Notes under the pieces: generated by a model
The model's database searches: none
What the model saw: only the letters and a program-made list of their open reading frames with translations
What the model was told of the DNA's origin: nothing
Source of the DNA: Neisseriales bacterium
GTDB taxonomy: Bacteria; Pseudomonadota; Gammaproteobacteria; Burkholderiales; UBA11063
Assembly: GCA_008017155.1 (NCBI GenBank)
Contig: SSGX01000037.1
Location: 1 to 64,000, forward strand
Length of the DNA: 64,000 bases
Direction: 5' to 3'
Made by a program: the position numbers and the translations under genes
In this document: positions 58,097 to 64,000 of the stretch, in pieces
Layout of the letters: every line of letters starts with the position of its first letter
Position numbering within the stretch: the first letter of the stretch is position 1

Positions 58097-59084
58097 TACC
58101 ATTATTTCGTTATTTAGCGGTGCTGGAGGATTAGATCTTGGTTTCAAGCAAGCCGGCTTTAAAACTATTTGGGCAAATGAATTTGATAAAACAATTTGGG
58201 ATACGTTTAGTTATAACTTTCAAAATACATTTTTAGATAAAAGAAGTATCGTTAATATTAGTGAGAATGATATTCCTGATGGTTGTATAGGAATAATAGG
58301 TGGACCTCCGTGTCAAAGTTGGAGTGAGGCTGGTGCTGGTAGAGGTATTACTGATAAACGAGGTCAGTTGTTTTATGATTATATTAGAATATTAAAAGCA
58401 AAGCAACCACGGTTTTTTTTAGCTGAAAATGTGCCAGGTATGCTGCAACCAAAACATTCTGAAGCTCTTAATGCGATATTAACTGAATTTAGTGAAATTG
58501 GTTACAATGTTAAGCGGTATTTATTGAATGCTTATGATTACAGTGTCCCACAAGATCGAAAAAGAGTCATAATTGTTGGCTATCATCATGATTTAGGGAA
58601 GATTTTCATTCCACCAAAACCACGTTCAGAAAAACTTACTTTAAAAGATGCCATTTGGGATCTAAGGTTATCCAAGCCTGCATTAGATAAGAATTATACA
58701 AATGGTGATAGCAATCTTTCCGCATCTAATCATGAATATATGACAGGTGGATTTTCTACTATATATATGTCAAGAAATCGTGTCAGAGGATGGGATGAAC
58801 CTTCTTTTACCATTCAAGCTGGTGGTCGTCATGCTCCAATACATCCTCAGGCACCCAAGATGTTATTTATAGAACAAAACAAAAGAATTTTTGTGCCTGG
58901 AAAAGAGCATTTATATCGCAGGCTCACGGTACGTGAATGTGCACGAATACAAACCTTTCCAGATGATTTTATCTTTCAGTATCAAAATGTATCAGATGGA
59001 TATAAAATGGTTGGTAATGCAGTGCCTGTTGAGTTTGCTAGAAGACTTGCAGAAGTTATTCATAATGATATTGTGTTATCGTAA
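58086..59084 (+). CDS. DNA (cytosine-5) methyltransferase of the R-M pair
   Basis: The 332-residue protein has all main C5-methyltransferase motifs in order: I ISLFSGAGGLDLGF, IV GGPPCQSWS with the catalytic Cys, VI ENVPG, VIII QDRKRVIIVGY, and IX/X RRLTVRECARIQTFPDDF with MVGNAVPVEFARRL. The target-recognition part lies between VIII and IX (about 185-265). It protects host DNA from the overlapping endonuclease and probably recognises GGCC. No vsr repair gene or C-protein gene is next to it. Confidence 0.95.
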   Translation: MKNNTIISLFSGAGGLDLGFKQAGFKTIWANEFDKTIWDTFSYNFQNTFLDKRSIVNISENDIPDGCIGIIGGPPCQSWSEAGAGRGITDKRGQLFYDYIRILKAKQPRFFLAENVPGMLQPKHSEALNAILTEFSEIGYNVKRYLLNAYDYSVPQDRKRVIIVGYHHDLGKIFIPPKPRSEKLTLKDAIWDLRLSKPALDKNYTNGDSNLSASNHEYMTGGFSTIYMSRNRVRGWDEPSFTIQAGGRHAPIHPQAPKMLFIEQNKRIFVPGKEHLYRRLTVRECARIQTFPDDFIFQYQNVSDGYKMVGNAVPVEFARRLAEVIHNDIVLS

Positions 59085-59106
59085 AGTATAATTGGGGAAT
59101 GTGAAT

Positions 59107-59733
59107 ATGAAGCGCGGGACATTTATTTCAGTAGAAGGTATTGATGGGGCAGGTAAATCAACCCATGTTGAATTTATCCGTGATTACATCAAAGAACATG
59201 GCAAGGAAGTAATTATTACCCGTGAGCCGGGTGGTACAGTTCTTGGTGAGAAGATTCGCGAACTATTATTAACTAGCGAGCATATGCATCATAATACTGA
59301 GTTATTGCTTTATTTTGCTTCACGGCAGGAGTTAATTCGGCAGGTAATCGTACCCAATCTAGACGCTGGTGTGTGGGTGATTGCTGATCGTTTTGTGGAT
59401 GCTTCAATCGCTTATCAGGGTGGCGGTAGGGCGCTTGGTATAGAAAAAATCAAACAAGTTTATGCTTTACTTGAGCCGCATCTTACAACCGATATGACGT
59501 TTCTTTTTGATGTCCCGTTAGAGCTTGCTCTTGATCGGTTAAGTTGTGGGCGCAAACTTGATCGGATTGAGCTTGAGTCTAGAGAGTTTTTTGAACGGGT
59601 GCAGTCAAGTTATCACCAGCTTGCCAAAGAAGAGCCGGAGCGGATCAAAACAGTTATGACTAATCAGCCAGTTAAATATACTCGAGATCTTTTGACTAAA
59701 TATCTTGATGATCTACTAAAGCGGAGTAGCTAA
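59107..59733 (+). CDS. tmk: Thymidylate kinase
   Basis: The kinase phosphorylates dTMP to dTDP. From ATG 59107 it has 208 residues, with P-loop VEGIDGAGKSTH, TREPGGTVLGE and DRFVDASIAYQGGGR, then the LID region. GGGGAATG lies upstream; the frame is open to 59092. holB follows with a 1-base overlap. tmk normally follows mltG; here the R-M pair sits between them. Confidence 0.97.
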   Translation: MKRGTFISVEGIDGAGKSTHVEFIRDYIKEHGKEVIITREPGGTVLGEKIRELLLTSEHMHHNTELLLYFASRQELIRQVIVPNLDAGVWVIADRFVDASIAYQGGGRALGIEKIKQVYALLEPHLTTDMTFLFDVPLELALDRLSCGRKLDRIELESREFFERVQSSYHQLAKEEPERIKTVMTNQPVKYTRDLLTKYLDDLLKRSS

Positions 59734-60689
59734 TGCTATATCCTTGGCAGATTGATGACTATACTAATCTGGTAAATGCCTATAATAATCGTAAATTTCA
59801 GACTCTATTGATTTATGGTGCAGCAAATTCGGCACCAGAGGAGATCGTGCATAAATTTATTGATTATTTGCTATGTGTCTCTCCAAATGGTATTGAAGCA
59901 TGTGGAAAATGTGCTAGCTGTATAATCCGCCATGATTCAGATCATCCTGATTTTTATCTCCTTGCCGCCGATGAGAGCGAAGAACGCAAAACCTTGTTGA
60001 TCAAGGTCGAGGAAGTACGAAAAGTAACTGAGTTTGCGATGATGTCACTACATATGGCAAATCGTAAAGTAATTTTTTTGCCTGATGCTGGGCAGCTAAA
60101 TTTGAGTAGTGCCAATGCCTTACTTAAAATTATCGAAGAGCCACCTGCTAATTGCATATTTATCTTGCAAGCTGCTAATATCAATAAATTATTACCAACA
60201 ATATTAAGTCGTTGTTTTAAATTTCTGCTAAAAACTCCTGAACGTAAATTAGCCTTGGCATATCTGCAACAAGAACAGCTTGAAAATGCTGAATTTTGGC
60301 TTAATTATTTTAGTGGTGAGCCTGTATTTGATATTCCTGTAAGCGCGGAGCAGCTTTCACTGCTACAGGAGGGGTTATTAAAGCCAAGCGTTGATAATAT
60401 TTTTGCGCTAAGTAATGAATTAGATCCGAAGAAAATTGGGATGGCTTTTTGGCTTGATTATCTTGGTAAATGGCTAAGTGATATTGCCCGAGTTAAGTTA
60501 GGCGGCAGTCCGGCATATTTTTCTACTGCGCATGAAAGTCTAATTAAGCTAGTTAGTCGTGTCAATGATGAAAAATTATATGCTTTACAAGATGAGCTGG
60601 TTTTTCTTTCAGAATGGACAGAACATCCGCTTAACCATAAACTTCAGCTCGAAAATTTACTTTTTAGGTATCAGCAAATTTATGTCTAG
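59733..60689 (+). CDS. holB: DNA polymerase III subunit delta prime
   Basis: The 318-residue clamp-loader subunit has the Cys4 zinc cluster in CGKCASCIIRHDSDHPD, then VRKVTEFAMM, and the SRC stretch in ILSRCFKF with NALLKIIEEPP. The P-loop is degenerate (LLIYGAANSAPEEI), as usual for delta prime, which does not hydrolyse ATP. Starts on the tmk stop (TAATG). Confidence 0.93.
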   Translation: MLYPWQIDDYTNLVNAYNNRKFQTLLIYGAANSAPEEIVHKFIDYLLCVSPNGIEACGKCASCIIRHDSDHPDFYLLAADESEERKTLLIKVEEVRKVTEFAMMSLHMANRKVIFLPDAGQLNLSSANALLKIIEEPPANCIFILQAANINKLLPTILSRCFKFLLKTPERKLALAYLQQEQLENAEFWLNYFSGEPVFDIPVSAEQLSLLQEGLLKPSVDNIFALSNELDPKKIGMAFWLDYLGKWLSDIARVKLGGSPAYFSTAHESLIKLVSRVNDEKLYALQDELVFLSEWTEHPLNHKLQLENLLFRYQQIYV

Positions 60690-61074
60690 ATTATTCAATC
60701 ATATTCACCATATCGCAATTATCTGTTCAGATTATGAGAAATCAAAAGATTTTTATAACCGTATTTTGGGCTTTGAAATCATTGGCGAAGTATATCGTGA
60801 AGCCCGGCAATCATATAAGCTTGATTTATCGATAGATGGCAAATCACAGATCGAATTATTCTCTTTTCCTATTACCCCAGAACGCCCCTCTACGCCTGAG
60901 GCATGTGGGCTACGCCACTTGGCTTTTGCGGTTACGAATTTAGATGATGTAATTCGTCATCTTGAAGCCAATGGTGTTGAATGCGAGCCTATACGAGTCG
61001 ATGAATTTACAGATAAACGCTTTACCTTTTTTAAAGATCCAGATGGTTTACCACTAGAGTTATATGAAGGTTAA
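60682..61074 (+). CDS. VOC family protein (glyoxalase I-like, GloA2-type)
   Basis: The 130-residue protein from ATG 60682 has the vicinal-oxygen-chelate fold: HIHHIAIICSDYEKSKDFYNRILGFE (first metal His), QIELFSFP (Glu), LRHLAFAVTNLDD (second His) and DPDGLPLELYE (second Glu). All four metal ligands appear present. Relatives (YaeR/GloA2) are of uncertain substrate. It overlaps holB by 8 bases. Confidence 0.88.
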   Translation: MSRLFNHIHHIAIICSDYEKSKDFYNRILGFEIIGEVYREARQSYKLDLSIDGKSQIELFSFPITPERPSTPEACGLRHLAFAVTNLDDVIRHLEANGVECEPIRVDEFTDKRFTFFKDPDGLPLELYEG

Positions 61075-61096
61075 ATTTAGTAATTACTTTACTTTC

Positions 61097-61228
61097 TTAT
61101 TTTAAAGCATTAATTAGCCAGCGGCTAAATTCATGAAATATGCCTAGAGCCATAATTGATGCTAAATAAATACCAACAAACCACAATAATTGCTTTTTTA
61201 GTCCCGGTTTAGTAACTGATTTTTTCAT
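61097..61228 (-). CDS. DUF2474-like small membrane protein of the bd oxidase operon
   Basis: A 43-codon frame starts at ATG 61228 (minus strand) and overlaps the cydB end by 20 bases. It encodes a short basic start (MKKSVTKPGLKKQ), one membrane segment (LLWFVGIYLASIMALGIF) and a short polar end. Position, size and the LLWFVG-like pattern match DUF2474 / CydX-type subunits that sit beside CydB in cyanide-insensitive bd oxidases. Confidence 0.75.
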   Translation of the reverse strand: MKKSVTKPGLKKQLLWFVGIYLASIMALGIFHEFSRWLINALK

Positions 61229-62204
61229 TGGTTTTACCTCCAAAGATTTTGTAGGCATATGCAGTATAAAATAGTAATACTGGGATAAGGATAGCAGCTC
61301 CTACAAGCATAAACAGTAACGCCCCATCATCCGCCTTTGCCTGCATAAATGTAATCTGATTCGGTACCAGATAGGGTAAATTACTGGTTACAAGCGCTAG
61401 ATATGCCAAGATAAAGATTATTATCAGACTAGCAAAAGGAAGATTTTCAAATCTATTTTTGATTGCAAGTGCATGGATAGCAAATAAGAACGCCATAATT
61501 ATCAAAAATACTAAAATAAAAGCAGAGTGCTGCAAATCAAACCAGTAACGCATTTGTAATTTACTTGATTGCGGTGAATAAACACCAACAACAATCACCG
61601 CAAGCATTAATAACCATTGTAGTTTGGCCGAAATTTTATAGAATTTTGTTTGTAGGCTTCCACTGGTTTTTTTGATTAGCCTTGCCGAACCTAATAGCCC
61701 ATAGGCGATTATCAATGCAAACGCACAAAATAGACCAAATCCGCTAAACCATTGTTCGCGAATAGCCTCACCAGTTGCTGGATTAAACTGAAATCCAGAT
61801 ACAAAGCTACCAATAACTAGACCTTGGGCAATAACTGCCATTAATGATCCGCCAAATAAACACCAATCCCATAAGCGTCTAGTTTCATGTGCCTTTAGTC
61901 TAAATTCAAAGGCTATTCCTCGTAGGAGTAAGCCAAAAATTAAAAGCATTAAAGGAATATACCAGATTGGGAATAAGGTACTAAATGCGAGTGGGAATGC
62001 TCCATATAGTGCTGCACCAGCAAAAACTAGCCAAGTTTCATTTCCATCCCAGACTGGTAATACTGTAGTTACCATTATGTCTCGTTCTGAATCTTCTTTG
62101 ATAAGTGGGAAGAGTAGTCCAACACCAAGAGTGAAACCATCAAGAAGAATATACATGATTATTATAAAAGCAATTATTAATAGCCAAGTTAGTGCGAGTT
62201 CCAT
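61209..62204 (-). CDS. cydB: Cytochrome bd-type ubiquinol oxidase subunit II
   Basis: The 331-residue membrane subunit has the CydB pattern: LLDGFTLGVGLLFP near the start, VWDGNETWLVFAGAALYGAFP and RGIAFEFRLK, with about eight to nine membrane segments. It partners the CydA subunit in the quinol-to-oxygen branch. Start overlaps the cydA stop by a few bases (TAATG). Confidence 0.95.
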   Translation of the reverse strand: MELALTWLLIIAFIIIMYILLDGFTLGVGLLFPLIKEDSERDIMVTTVLPVWDGNETWLVFAGAALYGAFPLAFSTLFPIWYIPLMLLIFGLLLRGIAFEFRLKAHETRRLWDWCLFGGSLMAVIAQGLVIGSFVSGFQFNPATGEAIREQWFSGFGLFCAFALIIAYGLLGSARLIKKTSGSLQTKFYKISAKLQWLLMLAVIVVGVYSPQSSKLQMRYWFDLQHSAFILVFLIIMAFLFAIHALAIKNRFENLPFASLIIIFILAYLALVTSNLPYLVPNQITFMQAKADDGALLFMLVGAAILIPVLLFYTAYAYKIFGGKTNEKISY

Positions 62205-63574
62205 TATTTATCTCCTTCTTGAGGTTGAGCTCCACGTAGAAAATAGAATGGTTCTACCGAGTCAAAATCTGCCGGACCTTTTTTGATGGTTTTATTTAAG
62301 AAATGAAAATAAAATACCCCAAAGATTATTCCATAAACAATTATGATTAAAGCCAAGGAAACTAATACATCATGCATTGAAACATTTGAAACAGCATCAT
62401 TTACCCTAATTAAGCCATATACTGCCCAAGGTTGACGACCAACTTCTGCTGTAAACCAGCCAGTAATAATCGCGATAAACCCGGTTGGTGCCATGTATTT
62501 ACTAGCTTGGAGCATGAGACGGGATTGGAATAACTTGCCACGCAATAATAACCATATAGCTACAATAGCATAAGTAAACATTAGTAAGCCAATTCCCACC
62601 ATGATTCTAAATGCGTAAAAAACGATCCATGCTTCGGGTTGATCTTCTTGTGGCACTGATTTTAGCCCCTGTAATTCACCATCTAATTTATGGGTGTTGA
62701 TAAGAGCTGCACCGTATGGAATACCGACCTCAAATAAATTCCGCTGTTCTATATTTGATGGCCAAGCTACGATTAATAACGGAGCACCTTTTTGGGTATC
62801 CCAAATTCCCTCGATTGCCGCCGTTTTTATTGGCTGTGCTTCATGAACCTTAATTCCAGATTCATCACCAATATAAATCTGTATCGGGATAATAATCATC
62901 ACTACAATTATTGCTGAACTTAAACATTTTTTGGCAAAATCAACAAACTGGTTATTCAGAAGGTAATAAGCACTTACACTTATAATCACAAATGAAGTTG
63001 CCAGATAAGCTGCCAGAAGCATATGAATGAAGCGGGGTAGGGTATAAGGATTAAAAACTACGGCTAGCCAGTCAGTAGTTATAAATTTTCCATCAATAAT
63101 TTGATAGCCAACTGGATGCTGCATCCATGAGTTAGCAGACATAATCCAGTAAGCTGAAATTGTAGTCCCGATTGTAACTAGAATGGTTGCTAAATAATGT
63201 AATTTGGGACCAACTTTATTCCAGCCAAATAGCATAATACCAATAAAACCAGCTTCGATAAAAAATGCGCTTAAAACTTCATAGACAAAAAGCGGTCCTA
63301 GAACTGAACCAATTTGTTTGGTAAAGCCAGCCCAGTTCGTTCCTAGCTGAAATTCCATTACGATTCCTGAGACTACGCCCATCCCAAAGGTAAGTGCAAA
63401 GACTTTAGTCCAGAATCTAATTGCCTGATAGTAAAGTGGGTTTTTGGTATATAGCCAGAGTCCTTCCATTACTGTTAGGAACATGGCAAGTCCAATTGAA
63501 AATGCGGGGAATATGATATGGAAGCTTACTGTAAAAGCAAACTGTATTCTTGATAGTTCTAGTGCCGTAAACAT
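62204..63574 (-). CDS. cydA: Cytochrome bd-type ubiquinol oxidase subunit I, cyanide-insensitive (CioA) type
   Basis: The 456-residue subunit carries hemes b558, b595 and d. FTVSFHIIFPAFSIGLA contains the heme-b His, GVVSGIVMEFQLGTNW and GRQPWAVYGLIRVNDAVS are conserved. The quinol-binding loop is short compared with E. coli CydA (522 residues), matching the cyanide-insensitive (CioA-like) branch. Operon order is cydA-cydB-DUF2474. A clear promoter was not found; the region 63575-63786 (212 bases) is AT-rich with no gene seen. Confidence 0.95.
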   Translation of the reverse strand: MFTALELSRIQFAFTVSFHIIFPAFSIGLAMFLTVMEGLWLYTKNPLYYQAIRFWTKVFALTFGMGVVSGIVMEFQLGTNWAGFTKQIGSVLGPLFVYEVLSAFFIEAGFIGIMLFGWNKVGPKLHYLATILVTIGTTISAYWIMSANSWMQHPVGYQIIDGKFITTDWLAVVFNPYTLPRFIHMLLAAYLATSFVIISVSAYYLLNNQFVDFAKKCLSSAIIVVMIIIPIQIYIGDESGIKVHEAQPIKTAAIEGIWDTQKGAPLLIVAWPSNIEQRNLFEVGIPYGAALINTHKLDGELQGLKSVPQEDQPEAWIVFYAFRIMVGIGLLMFTYAIVAIWLLLRGKLFQSRLMLQASKYMAPTGFIAIITGWFTAEVGRQPWAVYGLIRVNDAVSNVSMHDVLVSLALIIIVYGIIFGVFYFHFLNKTIKKGPADFDSVEPFYFLRGAQPQEGDK

Positions 63575-63786
63575 TCTTAATCTTCTTATAAATAAAGTTT
63601 CATTCGCTAATCGTAAAAAATTTTAGCTAATGCTTGCTAGTTTTACTTTATAAGTTTGACATAAAATGAAATGCTAGTGTAACTATCTAGCTAATGTATG
63701 ATTGTAAAACTATCAATACATACTGCTAACAATATTATACACTCTTAAAAACGCTAAAGCCAATAAAAATCTAGGTATAAGCTAGG

Positions 63787-64000
63787 TTAATCTTGTTTTT
63801 CCATATATAAGGTTAGTTCACCGACAGTAATGCCATATTTTTTAAAATAATTACGATTAATTAGGTGTTTATCATCAATGAGGAACATCCAGTCATCAAA
63901 ATCAAGCCGATAGGTGCTATCGTCAACCTTGACATCCATAACGTATTTCCAATTCATACTATTGCCAGATATTTGGATATCTGCCTTACCAATCACATCA
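63787..64000 (-). CDS. DUF3833-like lipoprotein, C-terminal part (5' end beyond the window)
   Basis: The minus-strand frame is open to the window edge. The visible ~70 residues (GNSMNWKYVMDVKVDDSTYRLD, then FDDWMFLIDDKHLINRNYFKKYGI and GELTLYM) match the end of DUF3833 proteins, which have conserved FDDWMxLID and NRA/NY... stretches. DUF3833 proteins are usually lipoproteins of unknown function. The GTG at 63996 is not needed as a start because the frame continues upstream. Confidence 0.75.
   Translation of the reverse strand, partial: DVIGKADIQISGNSMNWKYVMDVKVDDSTYRLDFDDWMFLIDDKHLINRNYFKKYGITVGELTLYMEKQD

Noticed and set aside
57228-59106. Insertion sequence or integrase carrying the R-M pair
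   Set aside because: No transposase, terminal inverted repeat or target-site duplication was found at the borders.
59733-59900. Damaged P-loop in the delta prime subunit
   Set aside because: Delta prime normally has a degenerate P-loop and no ATPase activity.

Overview
This is an AT-rich proteobacterial chromosome segment. Conserved Gram-negative gene blocks (mreBCD-mrdA-rodA, tkt-gap, rplU-rpmA, folD-rnr-mltG-tmk-holB, accA-tilS), DUF1841 and DUF4124 proteins, an hda-like gene and a restriction enzyme of the Neisseria NgoPII family together suggest a low-GC betaproteobacterium, perhaps near Neisseriales. No rRNA is present, so this placement is an inference. I see no tRNA, IS element, CRISPR array or replication origin.

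Bases 1-18302 are the 3' part of a giant non-ribosomal peptide synthetase (NRPS) that starts before the window. Domain order is A-T-C / A-T-C / A-T-E-C / A-T-C / A-T-E-TE. Pocket residues read by alignment to GrsA suggest X - Ile - D-Ser - X - D-Phe, where the two X modules share an unusual code (DVSY[V/I]AYIY). The reading frame breaks near 15790 inside the last A domain; one extra base would restore it. A 19-bp hairpin then separates the NRPS from a minus-strand housekeeping block (dcd, lipoprotein, tilS, accA, DUF4124, AmpE/CobD-like, hpt).

Bases 23.6-30.1 kb hold plus-strand gpmI, an EnvC-like murein hydrolase activator, an L,D-transpeptidase, fumC, chrA and a GNAT gene. rplU-rpmA follow on the minus strand with a clear promoter and terminator. 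From 31 to 39.4 kb come tkt-gap and the complete rod-shape cluster mreB-mreC-mreD-mrdA-rodA, then an FMN reductase, an ABM-domain protein, a GST and a small outer-membrane protein.

Bases 41.5-49.45 kb are an unusual histidine locus. It has a consensus-like promoter, a 32-codon leader peptide ending in a His-rich run (SSHHHYHH), hisN, a frame-broken long-form hisG, hisD, four non-histidine genes and a hisC-hisB fusion, closed by a strong terminator. Three of the four cargo genes form a tight unit: an ABC/SMC-like ATPase, a small PD-(D/E)XK-like Cys/His-rich protein and a zeta-toxin-like kinase. I consider this unit the best candidate for an undescribed (defence- or toxin-like) system here.

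Bases 49.9-64 kb are again mostly core: perM-type transporter, hda-like gene, D-cysteine desulfhydrase, DUF1841, folD, rnr, mltG, then an R-M pair (NgoPII-like endonuclease plus C5 methyltransferase) between mltG and tmk, followed by tmk, holB and a VOC protein. On the minus strand lie a cyanide-insensitive-type bd oxidase operon (cydA-cydB plus a 43-codon DUF2474-like gene) and the end of a DUF3833 gene that runs off the right edge.

The two frame breaks (NRPS at ~15790 and hisG at ~42727) are alike: each lacks one base in an A-rich stretch containing AAAGAAA. Sequencing error, real mutation and recoding all remain open.
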